Made by a program: the position numbers and the translations under genes. Below are positions 1 to 10,629 of a stretch of 64,000 nucleotides of DNA, piece after piece; the stretch's first letter is position 1; each line of letters opens with the position of its first letter. Under the pieces are notes generated by a model. The model did no database searches and was not told the DNA's origin. It worked only from the letters and a program-made list of their open reading frames with translations. The stretch comes from Hermatobates lingyangjiaoensis (lineage: Eukaryota > Arthropoda > Insecta > Hemiptera > Hermatobatidae): assembly GCA_026182355.1 (NCBI GenBank), contig JAPFBL010000048.1, forward strand, positions 620,001 through 684,000. Direction: 5' to 3'.

Positions 1-420
1 AACAGTTTTAAATTAAGATTGAGAATCATCCCAGTGGCCTGGAATAACTAATTAATCATTTCTAGGATTTATAATGGGCTCATTTAAATTGTAAAGCGTT
101 CATCTGACAGCCTAATATGGCTGTCTGAAACAGGCCAGTCCTAAAAATGATTCCCTCTCCCTTTACTGTTCCCTACATCTGCAAGTTATGTGTTCTTTTT
201 TTTTTACCGGAAAGTATTTTTGCATACATACTAATCAAAGCTTGATACTTACAAACTCAAATACCCACGATTCTCAATAATTTTGGGTGACTTTCAGACT
301 TCAAAAAAAAATGAAAATTACGGAATGGTGAAAAATTAATGAAATCTATCCATAGACACATACAAAGTCACCATATAAATATATATGTGAATTTTGGTAG
401 CAGTCCTTCATTTAAGCACA

Positions 421-495
421 TATTATTAAAACCATAACAATAGTTGGCAGAAACATATAAAGAAGCAAGTTTCTGCCAACTATGGTTACGTTTTT

Positions 496-502
<7 letters not shown>
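421..502. repeat. Inverted repeat (34-nt arms)
   Basis: Arms 421-454 and 469-502 are nearly reverse-complementary around a 14-nt spacer and run directly into a (TA)n tract. The core of each arm contains GTTGGCAGAAAC or its complement. No coding content. It resembles the other fold-back pairs in the first 17 kb that are bounded by (TA)n. Confidence 0.7.

Positions 503-550
<48 letters not shown>
499..550. repeat. (TA)n microsatellite
   Basis: Uninterrupted TA dinucleotide run. The short Tyr/Ile reading frames across it are microsatellite artefacts. Confidence 0.95.
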
Positions 551-552
551 CT

Positions 553-955
553 TTTTCTTTTTCTCGGAGTTTGGTCAGGGTAAATATATGGAATCACCTT
601 TTTGCCAACGTTTCGTCTTTATTTCAAGACATCCTCAGGGCAATAAACTAACAAAGAAACAATAAACAATGGACATTTGTCATTTCTACTTTAGAAACAT
701 CATAAACAAATTGAAAAAAGAACTTACTGAAGACTGGGTTCTGTTACATTACAACAACCGTTAACTGTCATTACATGTGCTGTTCCAAGCGACATATTAT
801 TGAAACACTGTTTTTTTTGTACAATCATATATATATACACATATATACATATACACATATTATAATATATATCTATTATAATATATTTACCCTGATCAAA
901 CTCCGAGAAAAAGAAAAAGTGTTTGTTAATATTTTGTGGTCAAGAAAACAGTACC
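553..955 (-). mobile_element. PLE terminal fragment, family F1, partly inverted
   Basis: The minus-strand segment 553-790 matches the arms of the large palindrome at 13608-14106. A plus-strand piece at 887-955 repeats the outermost part in opposite orientation (ACTCCGAGAA followed by AAACAGTACC). So this is a degraded head-to-head pair. It holds a hammerhead-like motif at 607-638. The link to Penelope-like elements is inferred from related motifs next to PLE endonuclease remnants at 32.3 and 60.2 kb. Confidence 0.6.
607..638 (-). ncRNA. Hammerhead-ribozyme-like motif, F1
   Basis: Read on the minus strand: CTGAGGA, one base, stem II GTCTT/AAGAC, GAA, then the self-complementary ACGT, then T. 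This fits the hammerhead core (CUGANGA, stem II, GAAA, very short stem III, U16.1-H17). One extra base lies between CUGANGA and stem II. Activity is not shown. Confidence 0.6.
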
Positions 956-987
956 GTATATATATATATATTCCTTCTACTCTCTCC

Positions 988-1015
988 CTGACGAAGAACT
1001 TCAGTTCGAAATATC
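988..1015 (+). ncRNA. Hammerhead-like motif, F2
   Basis: CTGACGA, extra A, stem II GAAC/GTTC with a TTCA loop, GAA, self-complementary ATAT, then C. All core positions are present. The same family lies downstream of a PLE GIY-YIG domain at 32313-32340, which supports a PLE origin. Confidence 0.6.
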
Positions 1016-1084
1016 GATCCAGTAAGTTTTCTCGCTTCTTCTATTTGTTGTCTTTTTTCATTTATATATCTGTCCGGTTTGGAC

Positions 1085-2040
1085 CGTTTTAATATTTTGA
1101 TTTATATATATACAAAAACAAAACTTTTTTTATTCTATATATAAAGTAAGTCCTGTTTCCTTAAATTCAAAAAAAATATTTCTTTATTATTTAACGAACT
1201 GTACCAAATTATGTTGTATATACTGTATTAAAGATTTACTGATTTACTATATAAAAATAACCTAAACTGGTATTTGATGTACAGGATATAAAGGTTCAAG
1301 CTATTTACTTTGATCTATTTTGGCCGACGGTATTTGTTTAGAACATAGGAATAAAGTTTGGCAAATTGTTTTGACGGTACAAAGTGAAATGCAAATGATG
1401 AAGGTTGACAAAGACTTTGAGGCAGCTTTTTAACTTTTTTTTCGCTTTGACTTTTTGGCAGGCTTTTACCTTTTTCGACCTATCTTGTGTCAATACAACT
1501 GCACAATTAAAACCCATTTCAAAACGTATCTTTCTATTTTACTTTTACTGACAAATTCAGTAAAAAAAAATCAACTTCAGTTAACTTAAATTGTTAACAA
1601 CCAACATACCATAAAAGTTCATTGAAATTTATGTGCATGTAAAGAACAGGGGCGGGGGGAGGGGGGATAAACTTAAATACAAAGTAATAAGAAAACCTGA
1701 GTAAAATATTTTAAACTGAGAGTTTGATATTGAAATCAGTAACGGTCCTCGTCGGGTTTCCATCAGAATAAGACAAGAGAAGTTATTATTTTAATGTTTA
1801 AAAAGGACTAAATACAAGTAAGACCAGTTTAACCAAGCAGTAGAAGTAATCACCAGCTGATAGTTTGTTCAAGCCACTGTTAATGTTTAAAGTATTTGGT
1901 CTTTTAAATTTAATTAGACATGTGACAAAATGGTCAACTTCCAATAACATTATTTATTATATTATTGGAAATTATATATATTTTTACAAAAAAATTATTT
2001 TTTGTTAAAAACAAAACATAAACACTCTCACACATCCTCA
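1085..2040. other. AT-rich DNA, no feature
   Basis: No reading frame, RNA gene or recognised repeat seen apart from a G-rich patch near 1648-1668. Confidence 0.5.
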
Positions 2041-2044
2041 AATA

Positions 2045-2048
<4 letters not shown>

Positions 2049-2089
<41 letters not shown>

Positions 2090-2106
2090 ACACACACACA
2101 CACACA
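2049..2106. repeat. (CA)n microsatellite
   Basis: Near-pure CA repeat with one TCA interruption near 2084, followed by a GA-rich stretch. Confidence 0.95.
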
Positions 2107-2280
2107 GATGCAGAGAGAGAGATAAAGAAAGAAAAAAATGTGAGAAAAGTTATTTATTGTTAACTCTCTGGTTGTTAATAATAATGAACAGGATTATAAT
2201 GGTACACTTTAACACCATTATTACTTTAGTATTACTTGGCTTTGTAGTACTCGAAAAAAGATTTCACATAAACATGTCAA

Positions 2281-2418
2281 ATAACGATCAATGATCAAAC
2301 CACAATATGAAATGGGAAAGCAAGTCTAAGAAGTCAGTTGGTTTTTTGACTCTGACGAAGACCGCTTATTACGGTTGAAAGATCTTAGTCTTGTTTTCCC
2401 ATTTCATATGATGGTTTG

Positions 2419-2425
<7 letters not shown>
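2281..2425 (+). mobile_element. PLE terminal inverted pair, family F4, and hammerhead-like motif
   Basis: The left arm (about 2281-2327) and right arm (about 2345-2425) are inverted copies of a unit starting GATCAAACCACAAT. The right arm carries a motif at 2352-2386: CTGACGA, A, stem GACCG/CGGTT, GAA, self-complementary AGATCT, T. The left arm lacks most of the motif. A (TA)n run follows. A second, more decayed minus-strand copy of the motif is at 2532-2564. Confidence 0.6.
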
Positions 2426-2457
<32 letters not shown>

Positions 2458-3299
2458 TATCAAAATTTCTAATAAACACGTGAAATAAAAATCAACGCCC
2501 TAATCACAGTACAAATCAGAAAAATAACTAGGATCTTTCAACAAAAACAAGTGACCTTCATCAGAGTCAAAACCGATACTGATCGCAGTAATTTTTCTGA
2601 TTTCTTAATGTGGTTTAGACGTTGATATATTTACATATATTGCATTAGTCATTGAGGCAATACTTTTGGAAATAGAAGTATAAAATCTTAATGGGAAGTT
2701 AATTTAGTCTTCCTTGACAAGCATATTTTTTTATTTAAAAAAAAAATACATTTTCACTAGAAGTTATACAAATAATGATTTACTGACAGGTATTAACAAG
2801 GTAAAGGGGTGGATTTATTTTTAGAAGCCATCTCTGAGAAATGATGGGTGGCTAACTGTTGAGGTGATTGGATTTCGATTCATCTGCCAGAGAGAGATCA
2901 ATTATCCGATAGCAATTCTGAATCTAATGAACAAATATTTTGACATGTTGAAATGCCAAATGTCTGCATTCTGTGCATGAATAACAAATTCTACACCTCA
3001 CTCCTACTTAAAACAAGGATTGCAATAACGGAATCCTTAAACATGGAAACATATTTTTATCTTACTAACAAAAATGTTCAAAATAAATATTTAATGCTAA
3101 AAACGTCGCCCATTTCTATTAAATACGCATAACTGAAGGTTTTCAACCATTTTATACCAATGATGCTGCAATTTAGTAGCAGTAAAAAATTTCATGTTAC
3201 GAAATGTGAGTGCCCCAAAACTGTGCAACGGGACACGACTCTGAGTTCGTGCTCTGCACAGATATGCCATGGAGGTGGACATCATGACTGGGTAAAGAT

Positions 3300-3420
3300 C
3301 TTGTAATTTTTATTTAAATAAAACCGAAACGTCGGCATTGAGAGTTTGATTTTGATCGTGGAAAATTGACCGAATCCCGATTACGTTATATACCTATTCT
3401 ATCCAACGGTTGATATATTA
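3300..3420 (+). mobile_element. PLE-like terminal fragment, family F9
   Basis: Contains ACCGAAACGTCGG followed by GAGAGTTTGATTTTGA and GACCGAATCCCGAT. The same string recurs at 8620-8720 (minus), 11820-11884 (minus), 12053-12114 (plus) and 16922-17050 (minus). GAA plus ACGT plus C matches the 3' half of the hammerhead-like core, but the CTGANGA half is eroded. A (TA)n tract follows. Confidence 0.5.
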
Positions 3421-3604
3421 TTGAATTTGTTATATATATATATATATATATATAAAATAATTATTTATTATATAATAATATATATAATATATATTAATAT
3501 GATATTATATAATAAGTTAATGTCATGTTCATCATTAATTACTTGTTTTTTCAATTTTCTAATTTTATCAAAATTCTTTTATTTCTGCAAGCTAGTATAT
3601 TAAT

Positions 3605-4405
3605 TTCACAAAAGTTCTATTCTTATACTTCGTTTCTTAAAAGCTTTATTATTTATTATTTCAATTTTTTTTAACATATTAAACTAGAAAATTTTAAATT
3701 ATAAGCCTATGTTTGGTACACGTTTTTATGCACCATTTCATTGCACTAAACTGAACTTGGATCAGCGCTAGCGCCATCTGATTATGGGTAAGAGCACTCA
3801 GGTAATAATTCCATGTCCCTGGGTCGGTGCTCTGGTTCAGTGGTGTCAATACTTTTTCAAACAGTTTTAGAACTGTGATAAAATTAGAGCTTTAGCCATT
3901 TACCCGAGGTAACCTTTCTAAGATATTCAAACTTCTACCACCCGTAGTCGCTTTCATCATTTTCTCGGCTATTATCTTAGAATTTTCGACCAGACTGTTT
4001 CTATATAATTTTTTGTCAAAGATTTCCCCTTCTGGCATGGATAATTTGTTGTTTATGTTGAACCAATATATATCCCATTTGGTAGAGTTTGATAAGTACG
4101 AATAATATGAAATTGAGAAGATAAATAGACAAGGTTCATAAGATATTCTCTTAATGGTCACTACTAAAATCAAGGTACTGCTCAGCATTAGTTGGTATAA
4201 CATGAAAAAAATTGAAAAACTTATTTCCAAAGATATCATTGGTATACAGAAAAATGAGCTTATCAAATATTTAATGTGATGATCAAGAACTACAAATCCT
4301 GAATGTAAAAATTATAAAGGAGGAAAACTAACAGTCTGACAAATTGTAAAAAAAATACTAGCCTTTGAAAAATACTTTATTATACTGTTTTTAAACTATA
4401 AACCT
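3605..4405. other. AT-rich DNA, no supported gene
   Basis: A 124-codon minus-strand frame (3892-4266) is open here, but it is hydrophobic, low-complexity and matches no family I recognise. I do not call a gene. Confidence 0.4.
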
Positions 4406-4406
4406 A

Positions 4407-5294
4407 CGAGGTGTGTAAATAAAGTAGTGAGACTGATTTTTTTTTAATTTTCTATTCAAATATAATTACAATGTGATATTGTCACCTTCAAAATAGTTTC
4501 CTTCGGAAGCCACACAGCGCTGGAGACGGTCCTTCCAATCATTGTAGCATTGCTGGAACTCGGATTCTGGAATGGCCTTCAACTGGTCGGTTACAGCAGT
4601 TTGTATGTTTTGTAGTGTCCCGAAATGAGTTCCCTTGAGGTGATTTTTCAATCTCGGGAAGAGGAAAAAGTGATAAAGACTCAAGTCTGGTGAATAAGGA
4701 GGCTGAGGGGCAACAGGAATGTTTTTACTGGCCAAAAACTCGTTTTCTTTTCGGAATTTTCGGAACCATTTTCGCACAAATTTTTCTCATCTCCAATTCA
4801 TTGGTCAAAATGTGATGAACGGAGGTGTGATTCAAATTCAACTGTTCCCCGATCATTCTGACTGTCAAGCGTCGATCTGAACGCACAAGGTTCCGTACTC
4901 TGTTGACATTTTCATCGGTGTTTGCACTTGAAGGCCTTCCGCTTCGTGGTTCATCTTCAATCAACTCTCTTCCTTCTGAAAATTCCTTAAACCACCGAAA
5001 AACCTGTGCCCTTGATAAAACACGTTCTCCATAGGCCGGTTTCGGTTGCATTATGTCCAAGTCTGAAGCAAAATTTGATTGCACACCGCTGCTCAACTTT
5101 GAGGTCACTCATTTTTAAAACGCTCAAGATAAAACCATTTCACAAAAACCAACGCTACGGACAAACAAATGACTGTGGCGAGTTCAGATTCATACTGGAG
5201 GCGCATCACACGTGCACCTGACGCTACTCAAGTCTCCAGCGTTGCCAGATCGAAAGCGACGTTGCCAGTCTCACTACTTTATTTATACACCTCG
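4407..5294 (-). mobile_element. mariner element, internally deleted, copy 1
   Basis: Bounded by 29-bp terminal inverted repeats beginning CGAGGTGTGTAAATAAAGTA that differ at one base, and by TA target duplications at 4405-4406 and 5295-5296. Length is 888 bp, against about 1.3 kb for a complete mariner. The ends and target site are intact, so it could have moved using a transposase supplied in trans. Confidence 0.93.
4466..5112 (-). pseudogene. mariner transposase remnant (copy 1)
   Basis: The start codon at 5112-5110 opens MSDLKVEQRC. A short internal deletion removes the equivalent of TFEKLQE just before AYGERVLSRA and shifts frame. The helix-turn-helix DNA-binding part is readable (QVFRWFKEFSEGRE; LNLNHTSVHHIL). 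A large deletion then joins the linker (KMVPK) directly to EFLASKNIPVAPQPPYSPD. Both the first catalytic Asp and the HDNA-box Asp are lost. The third catalytic Asp of the D,D34D triad (in SPCDFFLF of copy 2) reads His here (SLYHFFLF). It cannot be catalytic. Confidence 0.9.
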
Positions 5295-5603
5295 TAAATC
5301 GAATCGTCAAATCATTAAATATATCTCTACTGGTATAGTATCTAAATCAACAACACGTGCTGTCTAATGAAGCAAATACTGACTGGAACTTTAAGACTGA
5401 GTCCATTGATGATCTCGATTGTTGATTCTTCTATGATTTCATATTTGCTTTGTAATGCAACGTTTGCTTATGTGAAAATATTTTAAATAAAGCTAACATG
5501 TGGCATTGAATTTCAACCTAGAAATTGTATAATTTCTTCTAAGTATTATATATATACTTATAATTGAATGTTTCCCTTATCTCGACAATATATATTTAAC
5601 ATT

Positions 5604-5818
5604 ATTTTTCTTTTTTATCGAGGTTTGGTCTAACTTCAAAAATACAACAAATTGTAATTATGTATATTAATTACAAATAAATTAATTACTTTTCATGTTA
5701 TTGTAATTAAATTCTGTATTGATGTAGCCCTGAAGATATCTACAAATATAGACGAAACGTTGGCTTAAAGGTGTTGTATTTTTGAAGCTAGACCAAACCA
5801 CGATAAAAAAGAAAAATA
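5604..5818 (+). mobile_element. PLE terminal fragment with hammerhead-like motif and inverted flanks
   Basis: Arms 5604-5649 and 5772-5818 are inverted copies (TTTTTTATCG, then GGTTTGGTCTA). Between them, on the plus strand at 5730-5761, is CTGAAGA, T, a mutated stem II (ATCTA/TAGAC with one A-C mismatch), GAA, ACGT, T. This is a diverged relative of F1; the mismatch suggests decay. Confidence 0.55.
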
Positions 5819-6616
5819 GTATACACTTATATAGAATATAAGTATATACTTTATAGTACAGATGTATACTTTGTATAGATCCATGAAAAAGATGTTAAAT
5901 GAAATCGAAATATTCGTATTAAAGTTTAGATCCAGTGATTTTTATATTATATTAAATATAATGATAATTAAAAAAAAATGAGCTTACTCTAATTGGTTTT
6001 GAAATCTGGGATTACCATCAATACGATGAATATTTTCGTAGATGAAGTCAACATTTGTTTCCAGTTTAGGGAAAAGGAGTCTGTGAGTTCATTACTGGGA
6101 GACAGGTTAAGACAGATTGTCAGGCAGACTGAGCAATGACCTGACACACTGCACGTCTTTTTCTACAACACTAATGCCCATTCATAAATAACCCGTCTAA
6201 CCTAACTAATCCTTTCCTTTAACTAAACCCTTTAATTTCCGCCGAGTAGTGGCATTATGATTGCTTTGTTTAGTCGGTCAAGTCTCATCCCTTTAACACT
6301 AAAAGTTACTTCCAGACATCTATTTCAATCCGACCTACAAGCCCTTATAACATTTCCCCTATTATACTTGCTTGTTCGTTTTACAATTATAATATTCGAA
6401 AATCAATATAAATTTAAATTATATTAAGTAAATTTATGACTTCAAATTACTTGTATATATATAATATAAATTAAAAAAATATCTAAAATGGCCTAAAAAT
6501 ATACATTGAAAATATATTGAACACATTGAATATATTCTTACAATGTTTGCCTTCTAACTGTAGTTTCTTTGGAAGCTTCCACCCACAGTCTAGAACGGAC
6601 GTACCTCTTCTTTTTT

Positions 6617-6730
6617 CCTTCTACTCTCTTCTTGATGACAAACTTTGGTTCGAAACATTGATCCAGTAAGTGTTCTCGTTCTTTATGTGTTGCTTTTTTC
6701 CAGTTATTTATCTATCCAGTTTGGTCTGTT
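6617..6730 (+). mobile_element. PLE terminal fragment, degenerate F2 motif
   Basis: CCTTCTAC and CTCTCTTC precede TTGATGA, C, AAAC/GTTC, GAA and ACAT at 6632-6659. The upstream and downstream flanks match the copy at 971-1080. The core C3 and the stem III palindrome are mutated, so this is a decayed motif. Confidence 0.5.
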
Positions 6731-6739
6731 TAGTAATTT

Positions 6740-7740
6740 CATTTATACATATATATGGCATACGTAGAGTAAGAGAGCTATAAAAATGTTCCAATAATAT
6801 ACGTACTCTACTAACCAATGACTAAGGAGACCAACGAATTCTAAGGAAGTTATCCTAATATGAATGAAAACATAAAACAGTTCTAAATCCTTTCGTTTGC
6901 TTCTGTCATAAACTAATTGAATGAAAAAAAAGGTAAATTCTTTTATTAAACAAGAAGTAAATAATTCATTTACATAGAGTGGGAATCATACATTAAAATC
7001 ATACAAGTCTGTAAAAATTGAAATCGGCCATGTTGTTGTGCTTACATAACCTTTCTGACATGTAAATATTCGTATAAAGGGTATGTTTAGATAAAAAAAA
7101 CAGAGAGAAACAACAAACAACCAGTTTAAATATTTGTATTTTAATTAAAGAACAGCAACATCCCACGTGTGAGTCATGTTAAACATATACAATGCTCCCG
7201 TCATTTCCTCATCTTTTTTGCTATATGCATGCTAATATTGTTATAAATATTGGGCAACTATTATTACAATATGAAATACTTTTCATCATTTCAACGCGTT
7301 ATTTATTCATAAATGTATTTCTTTAAATCGATTATTTTACTGTTCACATACCAAAAGGATGAATTTATAATAAGTATTCTGTGATTAAGTACTACAAATT
7401 ATATATTTTTTTACGATCGTATAATTTCTTATGACCATTAAGATCGTTATGTTTTTATTAGTACATGTACTGAACTCAAACTTTACTACTTCAAGTTAGG
7501 AGGTGCGAAAAAGATGGGTAGCCTTAGTTCCACAGACTTCCGTTTCAGCAGCAGCTGTTGGAATTAATATTCAGAATGCAAAACTTTATCCGTATATATG
7601 CTCACTGATTCAATCTACTGTATCATTATTGTATTCATCTCAGGAAGTGGCGTGTTCTTCAACAGGTTTTTACAAAATAAATAAATAATATATTAATAGT
7701 TACATGACCCAAACTTTGAATTTAGATGAATTATTTCTAA
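6740..7740. other. AT-rich DNA with one short open stretch
   Basis: Nothing recognisable. A 61-codon plus-strand frame at 7503-7688 has balanced amino-acid use but no family match and no clear splice context. It is recorded only as an open stretch. Confidence 0.3.
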
Positions 7741-7744
7741 TTTT

Positions 7745-7905
7745 CAGGTTGATGACGGTTCAACCTAAAATTAGAGACAGTAAGTGTGTTTGTTCCTTAG
7801 TTCCGTGTTTGTGATCCATCGTGAAACACGTGTTGAGTTTTGCTTCTCAACGCGAGTACTTCGCACTTCTTCCCGATGACGACGGATGTCGAAATATCGA
7901 AGTGA
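7745..7905 (+). mobile_element. Two PLE terminal fragments (F5-like, F3)
   Basis: An F5-like relic at about 7750-7780 reads TTGATGA, C, GG/CC, then AAATT. A better F3 motif is at 7873-7899: CCGATGA, C, stem GAC/GTC with GGAT loop, GAA, ATAT, C. Both are followed by (TA)n at 7947-7977. Confidence 0.5.
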
Positions 7906-7945
7906 GTTCTATAGTGTCTTTCTGTGTTCTTTTCTATGTGTTAAA

Positions 7946-7980
<35 letters not shown>

Positions 7981-8044
7981 TAGAAGAAACGATTCTTCAA
8001 ACTGAATAAACTAGAATTTAAAAAGAACACATAGAAAGGAAATC

Positions 8045-8200
8045 ACTGAACTCACTACTATATTTCGATGTCCTCGTCTTCAGGAAAAGAAGTGAATCGC
8101 CCCAAAGGCTGATAACGATGACGGAGTCGTTATCAGCCTTTGGAGCGATTCACTTCTTTTCCTGAAGACGAGGACATCGAAATATAGTAGTGAGTTCAGT
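8045..8200. repeat. Near-perfect palindrome of PLE termini (F3)
   Basis: Arms 8045-8118 and 8127-8200 are reverse complements over 74 nt with about one mismatch and an 8-nt centre. Each arm carries a hammerhead-like core (CTGAAGA, C, weak two-base stem GA/TC, GAA, ATAT, A), so one copy faces each way. The RNA would fold on itself over its whole length. Confidence 0.85.
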
Positions 8201-8265
8201 TCCCTGACCAAATTCCGAGAAGAACAAAAAGTGTTTGTTAGTAATTTGCGGTCAAGAAAACAGTA

Positions 8266-8300
<35 letters not shown>

Positions 8301-8303
<3 letters not shown>

Positions 8304-8484
8304 ATGATCAAACCACAATAAGAAATGGGAAAACAAGACTAAGATCTTTCAACCGTAACAAGCGGTCTTCGTCAGAGTCAAAAAACCCAACTCAGTTGGG
8401 TTTTTGACTCTGACGAAGACCGCTTGTTACGGTTGAAAGATCTTAGTCTTGTTTTCCCATTTCTTATTGTGGTTTGATCATTGA
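8301..8484. repeat. Palindrome of PLE termini (F4), best-preserved inverted pair
   Basis: The left arm runs from 8301 and the right arm ends at 8484, with the centre near 8393 inside CCCAACTCAGTTGGG. The arms are almost identical. Each contains CTGACGA, A, GACCG/CGGTT, GAA, AGATCT, T. The plus-strand copy lies in the right arm and the minus-strand copy in the left. (TA)n tracts lie at 8268-8300 and 8524-8572. Confidence 0.85.
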
Positions 8485-8523
8485 TTGTTGTTTCACGTGT
8501 TTATGTGAAATCTTTATATACGA

Positions 8524-8572
<49 letters not shown>
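8524..8572. repeat. (TA)n microsatellite
   Basis: Pure TA run bordering the F4 palindrome. An F9 fragment on the minus strand (8620-8720) follows it. Confidence 0.95.
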
Positions 8573-8574
<2 letters not shown>

Positions 8575-9365
8575 TTAAAGTATCGACTCTGAAAAAGAAA
8601 CAAGATTATAGTTTATCAGAACTCGGTCAGTTCTTCAGGTACAAATTAAACTCTCATTGCCAACGTTTCGGTTTTTATTTTAAACTTTTTTCATATGTAA
8701 AATTTTATTAGTATATTTAAACAATTCAGTGGCTTTGTATATGTTATACATATTTATAAGAACGTCTGAACCAAGGTACGAAATTCATATCTTTTAACTA
8801 AACTAAGTTAAACATTTTAACCAAAACAAGTATACTGAAACAGTTGTTGTACTGAGAAGTATTTTAATGGGTGTATAGTAGAAGGAAAGGGGACAAAAGC
8901 TGGGCTAGGCAAGTCAAGGTAAATAGGAGTTGAGGAAGAAATAAGTCAAAGCTGCCTGCTAGCTGTGACACTTGGAGACAAAGCTATTGCTCTGCTAACA
9001 CTGAGTCTAACTCATATAACCCATTACTAATGTCCATAGTACTGGATCTATTAAATTTAATTAAAGGAGACTGGATGCTCTTAATAACGACATCAATCTG
9101 TCTTATATGATCACTTCTTTATCTTCTCTCCTATTATTAGTATGATTCCTATTAATTGTATGCAACAATAAGGCATTACTTTGTTCAATTCTAGCTACGT
9201 GGTATTAGTGTTATTTGTCACGCATTAATGATGCATTTACATATATTGTTCTCTATGAGTTGTCCGAGGAAAGAAATATGACGTCACCCTTATAACGAAT
9301 CATATTTTTTTCCCCGGACAACTCATAGAAAACAGTAAATAAGGACCAACGTCTGGGTCATACCT

Positions 9366-9872
9366 TTGCCTGAAGATAACCAGAGAATGGTTGAAACATG
9401 TCGCAGATACCACCACCAGGTCAACAATGCAGAATTTTCCACATTCAACCAGCCATCCAGCAATAGCAGTAACAACAATCGAATGAAGAGGAAACGTAAC
9501 CATAACAAACAGAAGAGGAAACATAACGAAACCAATAACTCGAAGGGGTCTCTATGTGAAGAAGTTGGAGTCGGTTGTCAACATCTTTTAATCAAGAGGG
9601 ACTGTGCAACCTCTACCCCCGTTGACATGAAGACAAAGACTACTTTTCCTAGAAGACAAACGAGAGTATCAATTAAAAGAAAAACAGTATCCGTAGCAGA
9701 CAATAGAGAAACTCAACACCCAACCACAGCAAAAAACAGAAATAGAAAGGGAACAGGAGTTCACTGCAAAGTTAGGCTCGTGTTTTCTGCCAATAATCTT
9801 ATTTCACACAGGGACTGTGCAACCTCTATACCTATTGGCGGCATAACGGAGGCTTTACTAGGCAGCAGGTAG
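9366..9872 (+). CDS. Uncharacterised basic open reading frame in the 9.3-9.9 kb element
   Basis: Open for 168 codons; the first codon listed is TTG, and the first ATG-encoded Met is in MVETCRRYHHQ. It is rich in Lys, Arg, Asn and Thr, with a highly basic stretch MKRKRNHNKQKRKHN. An internal repeat is visible: KRDCATSTPV and, about 90 residues later, HRDCATSIPI. No reverse-transcriptase, endonuclease or transposase motif is seen. The 5' end overlaps the hammerhead-like motif, so it may be a chance frame over structured RNA or a nucleic-acid-binding ORF of the element. Length in AT-rich DNA is the main argument for it being real. Confidence 0.35.
   Translation: MPEDNQRMVETCRRYHHQVNNAEFSTFNQPSSNSSNNNRMKRKRNHNKQKRKHNETNNSKGSLCEEVGVGCQHLLIKRDCATSTPVDMKTKTTFPRRQTRVSIKRKTVSVADNRETQHPTTAKNRNRKGTGVHCKVRLVFSANNLISHRDCATSIPIGGITEALLGSR
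9370..9402 (+). ncRNA. Hammerhead-like motif, F10
   Basis: CTGAAGA, one T, stem II AACCA/TGGTT with loop GAGAA, GAA, self-complementary ACATGT, then C. Every conserved position is met, and stem II has five Watson-Crick pairs. This is one of the best-formed copies in the window. Confidence 0.65.
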
Positions 9873-9963
9873 TCTACTCTCCTATTGGTCATCATTATAA
9901 CGAATCATATGCATATATATATATATATATAAAGATTTCACATAAACACGTGAAACAACAATC

Positions 9964-10110
9964 AATGATCAAACCACAATAAGAAATGGGAAAACAAGAC
10001 TAAGATCTTTCAACCGTAACAAGCGGTCTTCGGGTTTTTGACTCTGACGAAGACCGCTTGTTACGGTTGAAAGATCTTTGTCTTGTTTTCCTATTTCTTA
10101 TTGTGGTTTG

Positions 10111-10113
<3 letters not shown>
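9964..10113. mobile_element. PLE terminal inverted pair, F4
   Basis: Left arm about 9964-10031 and right arm about 10047-10113. The plus-strand motif is at 10044-10078: CTGACGA, A, GACCG/CGGTT, GAA, AGATCT, T. (TA)n tracts lie at 9914-9931 and 10112-10142. Confidence 0.7.
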
Positions 10114-10146
<33 letters not shown>

Positions 10147-10159
10147 TACATATATATTT

Positions 10160-10270
10160 CAGTTAGCTTCAGCTACTCAAAGGGACTACTTTGAATGTCG
10201 AAATATCGTTGTGGGTCTTTTTTTCTGTTTGTTTTTATCTGTTTTTCTCTTTCCTTTGTGAACTATATTA

Positions 10271-10310
<40 letters not shown>

Positions 10311-10625
10311 TCAAGAAAAGGATCCACAAAGGACAACAAACGTTTCAAAATAAATTATAGATGCAGAGTAAATAGAAAAACAGACTTACAGTTTCCAATT
10401 TTTGGTTTAACCGTCATCAGGTGAGACGAGATAAGGACACAAAGGGCACTTGCAAAGCGACGATTGGAAACCCAAATATATATGCATATATATACCAATT
10501 AAATGAACCGATTTCACGAACTAAATAAACAAAGAACACACCTAAAGAAAACTACTATATGTAAGAGAAACTCACTTCTCTATTTCGACTTCATCGTTAT
10601 CAGGAAGGAAGTAGTGAGTTTCTGT
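10160..10625. mobile_element. Cluster of decayed PLE termini (F3, F5)
   Basis: An F3 relic on the plus strand near 10180-10206 ends in TGTCGAAATATCG. An F5 relic on the minus strand (about 10388-10420) reads CTGATGA, C, GG/CC, AAAAATT. A minus-strand F3 relic (about 10577-10605) has CTGATAA and GAAATAG. Separated by (TA)n at 10272-10306. All have core substitutions. Confidence 0.45.
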
Positions 10626-10629
10626 GTTC

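Larger units (their letters stand above)
9306..9894 (+). mobile_element. Short element with 16-bp target duplication, hammerhead-like motif and ORF
   Basis: The 16-nt direct repeat TTATAACGAATCATAT occurs at 9290-9305 and 9895-9910 and looks like a target-site duplication. The 589-bp insert begins TTTTTTCCCCGG, has a well-paired hammerhead-like motif at 9370-9402, and carries a long basic reading frame. Its first 25 bases also form an inverted repeat with 9257-9273 outside the left duplication. The family is not one I recognise. The motif suggests a PLE or PLE-driven non-autonomous element. Confidence 0.6.

Noticed and set aside
412..1092. Tyr/Ile-rich frames such as those at 412-597 and 775-1092
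   Set aside because: They are translations of (TA)n and flanking PLE ends.
3892..4266. 124-codon minus-strand frame
   Set aside because: Hydrophobic low-complexity composition, no family match, no conserved motif or splice context.
8045..8484. Rho-independent terminators or miRNA precursors
   Set aside because: The hairpins are inverted PLE ends in a eukaryotic context; arm lengths and repeated families fit transposon pairs better.
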